A DNA stretch of 64,000 nucleotides from Anaerolineae bacterium (GTDB taxonomy: Bacteria > Chloroflexota > Anaerolineae > 4572-78 > J111). Positions 26,517 to 34,287 of the stretch are shown here, in pieces. Every line of letters begins with the position of its first letter. The first letter of the stretch is position 1. Made by a program: the position numbers and the translations under genes. The stretch covers positions 1-64,000 of the forward strand of contig JAJVIM010000008.1 of assembly GCA_022071955.1 (NCBI GenBank). Reading direction: 5' to 3'. The notes beneath the pieces are model-generated. The model worked only from the letters and a program-made list of their open reading frames with translations, searched no databases and was not told the DNA's origin.

Positions 26517-28049
26517 CTATCGCCGGATGAGCGACGCGCAGGTCATTTCTTTGGGCGGCTTCAGCTCCAGCAGCTCCAGCACGGTAGGCGCCACATTCCC
26601 CAGCATGCCGTTGGCAAACCGCCAGTCTGGTTTTTCTTTGGCCACGTAAATAAACGGCACCAGGTTGGTGGTGTGCGCTGTGTGGGGCTTGCCGGTATCG
26701 TAATCGAGCATTTGATCAGAGTTGCCGTGATCGGCGGTAACCAGCGCCACGCCGTCCATGCTCACCGTGGCCTCAACCACCTGCCGTACGCAATCGTCAA
26801 CGGTTTCACAGGCGATGATGGCTTTGTCTAAAAAGCCGGTGTGGCCCACCATATCCGGGTTGGCAAAGTTGACCAGCACAAACGAGTATTCGCCGCTGTT
26901 TACCGCTTTTACCACCTCATCTTTAATGCCGTGGGCGCTCATTTCTGGCTGAAGATCGTACGTGGCCACTTTAGGCGAGGGTACCAGCCGGCGATCTTCG
27001 TTGGCAAACGGTTCTTCCCGCCCGCCGTTGAAAAAGTAGGTCACGTGGGCGTATTTTTCAGTTTCGGCGCTGTGAAATTGTTTGAGGCCAGCTTTTGAAA
27101 TGGTTTCGGCCAGACCGTTGGTGGGTTCTGGCACTTCAAAGGCAAAATCCGGCACCTGATTATCGTAGTAGTTCATAAAGGTAACCATTTTTATATTTTG
27201 CGGCCGGTTGGGGTCTTCAAAGCCGGCAAAATCCGGTTCGATGAGCGCCTGAGTGAGTTGCCGGGCGCGGTCGGAGCGGAAGTTAAAATAGATGACGGCA
27301 TCGTTGCTGTTGATGGTGGCTTTGGGCGAGCCGTCGCTGTTGACCAGCACCACGGGCAAAACAAATTCGTCGCTAACGTCATCGGCGTAGGATGCCTCAA
27401 TGGCTTCGGCGGCGGATTTGGCGGTTTTGCCCTGGCCGTGCACGGCGGCATCGTAGCCTTTTTTGGTGCGTTCCCAGCGTTTGTCGCGGTCCATTGAATA
27501 GTAGCGGCCGGTAATGCTGGCGACGGCGCCGCAGCCAATCCGGCTAATCTGTTCTTCCAGTTGGCGCAGGTATTCGGCGCCGCTGCGGGGTGGGGTATCG
27601 CGGCCATCAAGCAGAGCGTGAATAAATACCCGGGTTAGCCCTTTTTGTTTGGCCAGTTGCAGCAAGGCATACAGGTGTTTTTGGTGGCTGTGCACGCCGC
27701 CATCAGACAGCAGGCCAACAAGATGCAGGCTGGTGTTGTTATCCAGCGCGTGCTGAACGGCAGCGTTCAGCGTTTTGTTATCAAAAAAGTCGCCATCGGC
27801 AATGAGTTTGTTAATGTAAGTTAGGTCCTGGGGTACCACGCGGCCCGCGCCCAGATTCATATGGCCCACTTCGGAGTTGCCCATCTGTCCGGCGGGCAGT
27901 CCGACGGCTTCGCCAGAGGCTTCCAGGGTGGCGCTGGGCCAGTTGTTCCAGATGTAGTCAAAATAAGGGGTGTTGCCCTGGGCGATGGCGTTGTGGTCTT
28001 TTCTGGGGTTTAATCCCCAGCCGTCCATAATTATAAGTGTAACAAGCAT
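26517..28049 (-). CDS. gpmI: 2,3-bisphosphoglycerate-independent phosphoglycerate mutase
   Basis: The 510-aa enzyme interconverts 3- and 2-phosphoglycerate in glycolysis through a phosphoserine and two Mn2+ ions. The metal motif IIMDGWGLNP (D9) and the phospho-acceptor serine in GQMGNSEVGHMNLGAGR (S59) are intact. The phosphatase-domain insertion (IHALLDGRDTPPRSG) and the C-terminal metal motifs NPDMVGHTGFL and VTADHGNSDQM are also present. The length is standard. GAGGA about 8 bases before the ATG supports the start. Confidence 0.96.
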   Translation of the reverse strand: MLVTLIIMDGWGLNPRKDHNAIAQGNTPYFDYIWNNWPSATLEASGEAVGLPAGQMGNSEVGHMNLGAGRVVPQDLTYINKLIADGDFFDNKTLNAAVQHALDNNTSLHLVGLLSDGGVHSHQKHLYALLQLAKQKGLTRVFIHALLDGRDTPPRSGAEYLRQLEEQISRIGCGAVASITGRYYSMDRDKRWERTKKGYDAAVHGQGKTAKSAAEAIEASYADDVSDEFVLPVVLVNSDGSPKATINSNDAVIYFNFRSDRARQLTQALIEPDFAGFEDPNRPQNIKMVTFMNYYDNQVPDFAFEVPEPTNGLAETISKAGLKQFHSAETEKYAHVTYFFNGGREEPFANEDRRLVPSPKVATYDLQPEMSAHGIKDEVVKAVNSGEYSFVLVNFANPDMVGHTGFLDKAIIACETVDDCVRQVVEATVSMDGVALVTADHGNSDQMLDYDTGKPHTAHTTNLVPFIYVAKEKPDWRFANGMLGNVAPTVLELLELKPPKEMTCASLIRR

Positions 28050-28123
28050 TGGTAAATCCTCTGTTTAAGGGTTGAATTGAGTATAGACTGGCAGTCATAA
28101 TACCTCAATTGCCAATTTTTGCC

Positions 28124-28160
28124 CAAAAAAACAGGGAAGCTCAAAATGGGCTTCCCTGTT
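28124..28160 (-). terminator. Intrinsic terminator after the sugar ABC ATPase gene
   Basis: On the minus strand AACAGGGAAGC pairs with GCTTCCCTGTT across an 8-9 base loop and is followed by TTTTTTTGGGC. It lies 26 bases after the stop codon at 28186. Confidence 0.85.
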
Positions 28161-28185
28161 GAATGCGGCTGCAATGGAGCGGCGA

Positions 28186-29307
28186 TTAGAGATCGTCGGA
28201 CGGGGTGGCGATGTTCTTTTCTGTAGTGCGGTCAAAAATGTGGATTTTGTCGATGTTGAAGGCCATTTGCACTTTATCGCCGGCGCGTAAGTCTGAGCGC
28301 GGGTCAACGCGGGCAATGAAGCTTTGGTCTCCAGCTTGCAGGTACACAAAAATTTCGTTGCCCATCAGTTCGGTCACATCTACTGTGGCGTCGATGAGTT
28401 GTTCTTTAACACCGGCGGGTTTGTATTTGGGGTGGTGGATATCTTCCGGGCGAACTCCAAAGATAACTTCGCGGCCAATGCTGCTGGCGCCAAGCTGTTC
28501 TACTTCGGCCTGGCCCAAGCGCAGACGCACGACGCCGGAGTCGACATACATTTCGTCAACGGTGCCGGTGACGGTGCCGCTGAAGAAGTTCATTGCCGGT
28601 GAGCCGATGAAGCCGGCCACAAAAATGTTGCCGGGGTGTTCGTACAGGTGGGAAGGGCTATCAACCTGTTGCAGTACGCCATCGCGCATAACGGCAATGC
28701 GGTCGGCCATGGTCAGAGCTTCTACCTGGTCGTGGGTAACGTAGATAAAGGTGGTGCCCAGGCGTTGGTGCAGTTTAGAAATTTCGGCGCGGGTTTGCAC
28801 CCGGAGTTTCGCATCAAGGTTAGACAGTGGTTCGTCCAGCAAAAAGACGGCGGGGTCGCGGACAATGGCGCGGCCCAGGGCCACGCGCTGGCGCTGACCA
28901 CCAGACATCTGTTTGGGCTTGCGGTCTAGCAGTTGGGTGATGCCCAAAATTTTGGCGGCTTCCTGCACGCGTTTATCGATGTCGGCCTTGGGGGTTTTGC
29001 GCAGTTTCAAACCAAAGGCCATGTTATCATACACGGTCATATGCGGGTAAAGCGCGTAGCTTTGAAAGACCATCGCAATATCGCGGTCTTTGGGGGGAAT
29101 ATCGTTAACCACGCGGTCACCAATGATAATTTCGCCGGAGGTGATTTCTTCAAGACCGGCCAGGCAGCGCAGCGCGGTTGATTTACCACAGCCCGAAGGG
29201 CCAACCAAAACCAAAAATTCTTTGTCAGGGATTTCGAGATTGAGGTTATTTACGCCAATTACGTCACCCCATGCTTTGACCATGTTTTTGTAGACTACTC
29301 TTGCCAT
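28186..29307 (-). CDS. ABC transporter ATP-binding protein, UgpC/MsmX/MalK type
   Basis: The 373-aa protein energises sugar (CUT1-type) importers. Walker A GPSGCGKST lies at about 36-44, Q-loop AMVFQSYALYPHMTVYDNMA, signature MSGGQRQRVALGRA, Walker B AVFLLDEPLSNLDAKLR and switch VTHDQVEALTMADRI. The C-terminal TOBE/regulatory domain (about 235-373) is the MalK type. AGGAGG lies 5-6 bases before ATG 29307; an in-frame ORF reaching 29424 runs into the lacI gene and is rejected. No permease or binding protein is adjacent, so it may serve several transporters, as MsmX does. The lacI-type regulator upstream probably shares its transcript. Confidence 0.93.
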   Translation of the reverse strand: MARVVYKNMVKAWGDVIGVNNLNLEIPDKEFLVLVGPSGCGKSTALRCLAGLEEITSGEIIIGDRVVNDIPPKDRDIAMVFQSYALYPHMTVYDNMAFGLKLRKTPKADIDKRVQEAAKILGITQLLDRKPKQMSGGQRQRVALGRAIVRDPAVFLLDEPLSNLDAKLRVQTRAEISKLHQRLGTTFIYVTHDQVEALTMADRIAVMRDGVLQQVDSPSHLYEHPGNIFVAGFIGSPAMNFFSGTVTGTVDEMYVDSGVVRLRLGQAEVEQLGASSIGREVIFGVRPEDIHHPKYKPAGVKEQLIDATVDVTELMGNEIFVYLQAGDQSFIARVDPRSDLRAGDKVQMAFNIDKIHIFDRTTEKNIATPSDDL

Positions 29308-29344
29308 GTTTTTCCTCCTGAAAAGATAGAAATACGATTGATAT

Positions 29345-30367
29345 TTATAACCACAAGGCCAGGTCACTGGATTGACGAATGACCAATGATGGTTTGAAAA
29401 CGACGCTGTTTTCGGTTTTTTCACCGCGAAGCTGGGCGGTGAGGATTTGGCAGGCTTTTTGGCCCAACAGGTGAGTTGGCCGGTGAATGGTTGTTAAAGG
29501 CGGCTGGGCGTATTCGGCCAGCAGAATGTCACCGTAACCAGTAATTAAAATGTCGCTGCCAATTTCTAATCCCTGATCCTGAACAGCCGCCATTACGCCT
29601 AAGGCCACAACATCGTCGGCAACAACAATTGCGGTGGGGGCATCGGGTTTGCTGAGCAGGTTTTGGGCAGCCTGATAACCATCTTTTTGAGTTAAGCCGC
29701 TGTTGAGAATGAATTCCTCGTTAACCGGCAAATTAGCCTGACGCATGGCGTCTCTAAAGCCGGTTAGAAAATTTGTTGAAAAGAACAGGTCTGGCGGGGT
29801 GTTGATCAGCGCTATTTTTTGGTGTCCCTGCGAAACTAAATGATCTACCGCCAGATGCGCGCTTTCGGTTTCGTCTTCAAAAACCTTTGGAAAATTACCT
29901 TCAAGATTTGTAGCGCCAATCACAACAAATGGAAAGTGCTTGTCTAAAAGCAGCTTAATGCGCGTATCGCGCCAGCGGGGCCACAGAACAATAAAACCAT
30001 CTACCCGACGGCTGTTGATTAATCTCAAATACACCCGTTCTTCTTCTGGGCCGTTGTCACTGGTTGCAACCAGCAGGTCAAACCCTTGCTGCGACGCCTC
30101 ACTGGTGATGCTGGTTAAAATTTCGCTGTAATAGGGTGCAGTGGCTCTGGGAGCAAGAGGTGGCATAATAAAGCCGAGGGTATCGGTAGGAGCATACCCC
30201 ATTTCACGGGCCACGCGCTTAATGTGTTCCCGGGTGGCCGGGCTGATGTCATCGTAGTTGTTGAGGGCCCGGGATACAGCCGCCACGGATTTGCCGACAG
30301 CTTCGGCAATATCTTTCAATGTAACATCGTCGCGGTGAGAACGTGGTTTACTTGCGCCTGGAGTCAT
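29345..30367 (-). CDS. LacI family transcriptional regulator
   Basis: The 340-aa repressor has a LacI helix-turn-helix and hinge at about 15-65 (TLKDIAEAVGKSVAAVSRAL, then RVAREMGY). A periplasmic-binding-protein-like sugar-sensing domain follows, containing VDGFIVLWPR, HLVSQGHQKIALI and DILITGYGD. It lies directly upstream of the sugar ABC ATPase gene on the same strand (37-base gap) and likely controls sugar uptake. The effector cannot be read. AAGG 8 bases before ATG 30367 and a promoter at 30394-30422 support the start. Confidence 0.92.
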   Translation of the reverse strand: MTPGASKPRSHRDDVTLKDIAEAVGKSVAAVSRALNNYDDISPATREHIKRVAREMGYAPTDTLGFIMPPLAPRATAPYYSEILTSITSEASQQGFDLLVATSDNGPEEERVYLRLINSRRVDGFIVLWPRWRDTRIKLLLDKHFPFVVIGATNLEGNFPKVFEDETESAHLAVDHLVSQGHQKIALINTPPDLFFSTNFLTGFRDAMRQANLPVNEEFILNSGLTQKDGYQAAQNLLSKPDAPTAIVVADDVVALGVMAAVQDQGLEIGSDILITGYGDILLAEYAQPPLTTIHRPTHLLGQKACQILTAQLRGEKTENSVVFKPSLVIRQSSDLALWL

Positions 30368-30393
30368 TTACTGAAACCTTTTAGTTGGTGATT

Positions 30394-30422
30394 ATTTTAT
30401 ACTAAAAATTTTCAGGAGTCAA
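30394..30422 (-). promoter_or_regulatory. Promoter of the lacI-type gene
   Basis: On the minus strand TTGACT (30422-30417) and TAAAAT (30399-30394) have a 17-bp spacer, 27 bases upstream of the lacI ATG. It lies downstream of the terminator at 30451-30483, so lacI need not depend on transcription through the upstream RNA unit. Confidence 0.7.
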
Positions 30423-30450
30423 GCGGGGTGGCACAATTAATTTGTTGCAC

Positions 30451-30483
30451 AAAAAAGACCCGATCATCGATCGGGTCTTTTAT
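30451..30483 (-). terminator. Intrinsic terminator of the 30.45-30.72 kb RNA unit
   Basis: GACCCGAT (30457-30464) pairs with ATCGGGTC (30470-30477). On the minus strand the stem is followed by TTTTTTGTG; on the plus strand by TTTTAT. It ends the structured RNA that starts near 30715. Confidence 0.85.
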
Positions 30484-30715
30484 AACTATAGGGTCTGTAA
30501 CGTTTGTTTTTACTAAAACGCTTACCTAAACTATTGTTGGCTTTCCGGCCGTCATACTACTACTGTTAACGTCAGTTTTACGTTGACCCGCATCTTCGCT
30601 AAATGGTCCAACATTTATTGTGTATGAGGTCCGGTTAGCCGAAACATTTCCCAATCTGGCACCGCGATAGGGACCTCCTTTCGGCTATTACAGAACTGCT
30701 CAACTGACATTCTGT
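30451..30715 (-). ncRNA. Candidate structured non-coding RNA with potential pseudoknot
   Basis: About 265 bases between a strong promoter and an intrinsic terminator, with no convincing gene. Minus-strand order: hairpin ACAGAA/TTCTGT; GCCGAAA then GAGGTCC, later TTTCGGC then GGACCTC. The last four pair in crossing order, so they form either an H-type pseudoknot or two alternative stems. Then come a hairpin AACGT/ACGTT, GGC/GCC, GTAA-CGTTT/AAACG-TTAC and the terminator. lacI has its own promoter downstream, so this looks like a stand-alone RNA rather than a simple leader. It is not a family I recognise (not 6S, tmRNA, RNase P or SRP by their motifs). A 20-codon ORF inside (ATG near 30614) has no ribosome binding site. 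Confidence 0.55.
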
Positions 30716-30721
30716 GATACT

Positions 30722-30750
30722 ATAGTACTATGATTCTTTTTCTGAGTCAA
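30722..30750 (-). promoter_or_regulatory. Promoter of the structured RNA unit
   Basis: On the minus strand TTGACT (30750-30745) and TACTAT (30727-30722) have a 17-bp spacer. Transcription would start near 30715 and run away from the polyphosphate kinase gene, whose stop is at 30831. Confidence 0.72.
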
Positions 30751-30830
30751 TAGATTCTAAACTACGATTGCCCGACGTAAAATATTTTTAAGCGACCAAA
30801 CTTACGGTTATGCAAGCCCGGCCAACACTA

Positions 30831-31703
30831 TTACTCTTTGCCAGTGGTATTGTCCCCGTACACTTCTGGCACAAAAGTCTGGTCGGTGAAGGGGGGGCGA
30901 ACATAACCAATATCAGCCTGGCGCGGCGGCAGTTTGATCGGTTCGGGAGTCAGGTCTTCGTAGGGGATCATACTCAGCAGGTGGTTGATCAGGTTCAGGC
31001 GAGCGTGTTTTTTGATATCGGCGTCAACCACATACCACGGAGCCTGTTTGATGTCTGTATACTTGAACATTTCGTCTTTGGCTTTGGAATACTCTACCCA
31101 GCGGGCTCGCGCCTCCAAATCCATCGGGCTGAGTTTCCAGCGCCGAACCTGATCGTGAATGCGCGCCTGAAATCGACGTTCCTGTTCTTCGTCGCTAACG
31201 GAGAGCCAGTATTTGATCAGGATGATGCCGGAACGCACCAGCATGCGCTCAAATTCCGGGCACGAGCGCATAAACTCGCGGTACTCCTCTTCTGTGCAAA
31301 AGCCCATAACCCGTTCAACCAGCGCCCGGTTGTACCAGCTCCGGTCGAACAAAACCATTTCGCCGGCGGCCGGCAGGTAAGGGACGTACCGTTGAAAATA
31401 CCACTGCGTTGTTTCGCGTTCGGTGGGAACGCCAAGCGCCACAATACGCACAACGCGGGGATTGAGCCGCTCGGTAATCCGTTTGATGGTGCCTCCTTTG
31501 CCGGCAGTATCACGTCCCTCAAAAATAACAACAACTTTTAGCCCTTTGGATTTGATCCATTCCTGAAGCTTGACGAGCTCTACCTGCATTTTGGCCAGTT
31601 CGGCTTCGTATACTTTGTTTTTAATCTTGGCTCGTTTTACTTTGCCTTTTGAAGCGGCTTCTTTTGCCTCAGATTTTTCGGTTTTTTTTGACTTCTTTGC
31701 CAT
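30831..31703 (-). CDS. ppk2: Polyphosphate kinase 2 family protein
   Basis: The 290-aa P-loop kinase transfers phosphate between polyphosphate and nucleoside di- or monophosphates. Walker A is VVIFEGRDTAGKGGTIKRIT at about 58-77, Walker B MVLFDRSWYNRALVERVMGF, and the lid region carries RRFQARIHDQVRRWKLSPMD. The size fits one-domain PPK2 enzymes. A Lys-rich N-terminal tail (MAKKSKKTEKSEAK) is an unstructured extension. Together with polyphosphate glucokinase (24014) it points to polyphosphate as a phosphoryl store. Whether it prefers ADP or AMP cannot be settled by eye. Confidence 0.93.
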   Translation of the reverse strand: MAKKSKKTEKSEAKEAASKGKVKRAKIKNKVYEAELAKMQVELVKLQEWIKSKGLKVVVIFEGRDTAGKGGTIKRITERLNPRVVRIVALGVPTERETTQWYFQRYVPYLPAAGEMVLFDRSWYNRALVERVMGFCTEEEYREFMRSCPEFERMLVRSGIILIKYWLSVSDEEQERRFQARIHDQVRRWKLSPMDLEARARWVEYSKAKDEMFKYTDIKQAPWYVVDADIKKHARLNLINHLLSMIPYEDLTPEPIKLPPRQADIGYVRPPFTDQTFVPEVYGDNTTGKE

Positions 31704-31777
31704 GGGAGCCCTCGCCGTTGAGTAGATTGATTTATTTCAATTATAACATATCGCTATTGGGTTGCAACCGGTTTGGC

Positions 31778-32077
31778 TCAGGTAGATTTTTGCGCCTGAT
31801 CTACGGCCTGCTGAAGCTGCTGAGCCGTGAGCGAGGTGACCACAAACACCTCCTGCACGCTGCTTTGGGCGCGAGCCTGCATTTTGTGACCGCCGGTAAT
31901 GGGCACGGTTACTCGAATGGTCAACGGGGTTGGCCGGCCTTTTACCCGAGCCAGCCGGCCCGGCGTGATGGTTTGAATCTGGGGTTGTTCCAGCAGTTTA
32001 TCCAGCACCGGCAGCAGGCCGGGAATATGAGTAGAGTGGTTGAGCACCAGCCGGCCGGATTTTTGCGATCTGGGCAT
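31778..32077 (-). CDS. DUF2103 family predicted metal-binding protein
   Basis: The 99-aa protein shows the DUF2103 pattern LVLNHSTHIPGLLPVLDKLL near the N-terminus and the basic stretch PGRLARVKGRPTPLTIRV. Histidines and the acidic C-terminal helix could bind metal, but no function is known. Its ATG lies 3 bases after the stop of the acyl-CoA ligase gene, so the two are probably co-translated. The spacer after it (31704-31777) holds the PPK2 start region. Confidence 0.72.
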   Translation of the reverse strand: MPRSQKSGRLVLNHSTHIPGLLPVLDKLLEQPQIQTITPGRLARVKGRPTPLTIRVTVPITGGHKMQARAQSSVQEVFVVTSLTAQQLQQAVDQAQKST

Positions 32078-32080
32078 AAG

Positions 32081-33823
32081 CTACCTGGCCGGGACTTTTC
32101 GATCTTCCTGTTCCATCAACTCCCGCCGCAAAATTTTGCCGACCATTGTTTTGGGCAGGTCATCCCTAAACTCAATAAATTTGGGGACTTTGTAAGCGGC
32201 CAGCCCCTCTTTGCACCACTGAATCAGCTCTTCTTCGGTGGCGGTTTCGCCGTTTTTGAGCACCACAAAGGCTTTGGCCCGCTGGTTGGCCCCGCCCACC
32301 GGCACGCCGATGACCGCCGCTTCGAGCACTTTGTCGTGCTCGTAGAGGCGATCTTCAATATCGCGCGGGTAAACATTAAAACCGCCCGACGCCAGAATCA
32401 TCTCTTTTTTGCGGTCTACAATGCGAAAGAAGCCGTCTTCGGTTATTTCGGCCACGTCGCCGGTGTGCAGCCACACGTTGCCATCGGCGTGAACCCGCAG
32501 CGAATTTGCGGTTTCGGTGGGCATGTTCCAGTAACCCTTCATCACTTGCGGCCCGCTGATGCACAAAATACCTGGCGTGTTGGGGCCAACCGGGGTTTCT
32601 TCGGTTTCGGTATCAACAATTTGGACATCGGTGTCTGGCAAAGGCAGGCCGATGTAGCCAATCCGCCCGCCGGAGCCAATGGGGTTGGCGTGCGTTACCG
32701 GCGAGGCTTCGCTGAGGCCGTAGCCTTCTACCAGCCGGGCGCCGGTCACCTGCTGGAATTCGTGCTGAACTTCTACCGGCAGGCCGGCCGCGCCGCTGAT
32801 GCAGGTGGTAATGGATTTAACATCGTACTTGCCGGCCTGCACCGCGGGATGGTTGCTGATGCGGTTGTAAAGGGTGGGTACGCCGGGCAGAATAGTGGGC
32901 CGGTGTTTGTTGATGGCGCTGAGCAGGTGGTCAAAATCGCGCGGATTGGGGATGAGAATCTGCGGAAACCCAGACGAAACCGCCAGGTTCATGCACACGG
33001 TCATGGCGTAGCAGTGGGTTAGCGGCAGGGCGGTCATCACCACATCCTGGGTTTCTGCCCCGCGCCCGCCCGTTAGCCACGTGGTTGACTGGAGGGCGTT
33101 AGCCACCACATTTTTGTGGGTGAGCTGCGCCCCTTTGGGGGTGCCGGTAGTGCCGCCGGTGTACATTAATACCGCCGTATCCTGTGGGCTAACTTCAACG
33201 GGTTGAGGCGTGGCCGGCGCGTTGGCCAGCATCTGCTGAAACCAGATTGTGTCAGCATCATCGGCAATATCAACCCGATGGCCCGTTTTCTTTTCCTTGG
33301 CAATAGAAAACAGAAATTTGAGCAGGCCGGGGAAGTATTCCTTAATGTTGGTAACAATAACCTGTTTGAGCTGAGTATTGGCCCGCACTTCTTTGATGTG
33401 GTGGTACAGCAGGCTGAGCACCACTACAAATTTTGCTCCGGAGTCGTTGAGCTGGTGTTCAATCTCTCGGGCCACGTACAGCGGGTTGCTGGGCACCACC
33501 ACCCCACCGGCCCGCAGCGCACCGTAATAGGCAATAACCATTTGCGGGCAGTTGGGCATGTACAACGCCACCCGATCACCTTTTTGCAGCCCCATCTGCT
33601 GCAAGCCGGCGGCAAATTTGTTAACCAGTTCATTCAATTGGCCGTAGGTGAGGGTTGTGTGCTGCTCGCCCACAACGGGAGCCATTCCGCCATAAATTAT
33701 GGCTGAGTTATTTGGGGTTTTGCTGGCGGTAATCTGCAAAAATTGATCGACGGGATGGGCCGGGTATTCCAGCGAGGCCGGTACACCGGGGTCGTAGTGT
33801 TGATGCCACACGCGTGCGTCCAT
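32081..33823 (-). CDS. Long-chain fatty acid-CoA ligase (AMP-binding enzyme)
   Basis: The 580-aa adenylate-forming enzyme activates fatty acids to acyl-CoA through acyl-AMP. It has the P-loop AVLMYTGGTTGTPKGAQLTH (about 213-232), LVEGYGLSEASPVTHANP, the A7-type WLHTGDVAEITEDGFFRIVDR and the C-terminal catalytic lysine region LPKTMVGKILRREL. The start ATG 33823 has GGGAG at 7-8 bases. It has its own strong promoter at 33890-33919 and is followed by the DUF2103 gene. Chain length preference cannot be read. Confidence 0.9.
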   Translation of the reverse strand: MDARVWHQHYDPGVPASLEYPAHPVDQFLQITASKTPNNSAIIYGGMAPVVGEQHTTLTYGQLNELVNKFAAGLQQMGLQKGDRVALYMPNCPQMVIAYYGALRAGGVVVPSNPLYVAREIEHQLNDSGAKFVVVLSLLYHHIKEVRANTQLKQVIVTNIKEYFPGLLKFLFSIAKEKKTGHRVDIADDADTIWFQQMLANAPATPQPVEVSPQDTAVLMYTGGTTGTPKGAQLTHKNVVANALQSTTWLTGGRGAETQDVVMTALPLTHCYAMTVCMNLAVSSGFPQILIPNPRDFDHLLSAINKHRPTILPGVPTLYNRISNHPAVQAGKYDVKSITTCISGAAGLPVEVQHEFQQVTGARLVEGYGLSEASPVTHANPIGSGGRIGYIGLPLPDTDVQIVDTETEETPVGPNTPGILCISGPQVMKGYWNMPTETANSLRVHADGNVWLHTGDVAEITEDGFFRIVDRKKEMILASGGFNVYPRDIEDRLYEHDKVLEAAVIGVPVGGANQRAKAFVVLKNGETATEEELIQWCKEGLAAYKVPKFIEFRDDLPKTMVGKILRRELMEQEDRKVPAR

Positions 33824-33889
33824 AAGAATCTCCCTTGTTCAAATATTCTCAGCAGTGAGAGATATTTTGGAAAGTTTGGTAAAGCTCAA

Positions 33890-33919
33890 AGTATACCTGT
33901 CTGTTTAAAGGTTTGTCAA
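33890..33919 (-). promoter_or_regulatory. Promoter of the acyl-CoA ligase gene
   Basis: On the minus strand TTGACA (33919-33914) and TATACT (33895-33890) with an 18-bp spacer, about 65 bases upstream of the ATG at 33823. Confidence 0.78.
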
Positions 33920-34001
33920 AACAACGCCGATACCGGGAGCGGGCCGGAGTTTTGGGCAGAGCCAAAGTTCTGCGTAAATAGGCAAGTAATACCGTTGCAA
34001 T

Positions 34002-34029
34002 TTGACAATCACTTGCTTTAAACTACATT
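34002..34029 (+). promoter_or_regulatory. Possible promoter of the AAA ATPase gene
   Basis: TTGACA at 34002-34007 is exact; the best -10 is TACATT at 34024-34029 with a 16-bp spacer. The leader to 34288 would be about 250 bases. Confidence 0.45.
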
Positions 34030-34287
34030 TATAACGTGATGCTGCGCGACGTCTGGCATCTAGGGGGAGGGCAGTGATTGGCCTTGCCAGGGCAGGGTTG
34101 CCTCAAGTTAAAACCTCGACATTTTTCATCGCGTTGAGTATAATAACAAAACATTCCCAATTTTTTGAGCAAATAGCAGTTTGCAAGGGTACGCATATTT
34201 CTTTGGTCACATTTTCAAACCACGGCCCACGAGGTGGTGGGGATAAATATAATTCCTCAAACGTCGTGATTTGATTGGAGCATGTAG

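Larger units (their letters stand above)
33824..34287. other. Divergent intergenic region between acyl-CoA ligase and AAA ATPase genes
   Basis: No ORF of note. It holds the minus-strand promoter at 33890-33919 and a weaker plus-strand promoter at 34002-34029. The stretch 34040-34260 shows nothing I recognise beyond a long 5' leader for the AAA ATPase gene. Confidence 0.6.

Noticed and set aside
30551-30614. 20-codon ORF rich in Val/Leu near its end, as a possible attenuation leader peptide
   Set aside because: There is no ribosome binding site, the segment is part of hairpins, and the downstream gene is a LacI regulator with its own promoter.
31649-33022. 457-codon plus-strand ORF over the acyl-CoA ligase
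   Set aside because: Shadow frame; the minus strand encodes intact AMP-binding and DUF2103 proteins.
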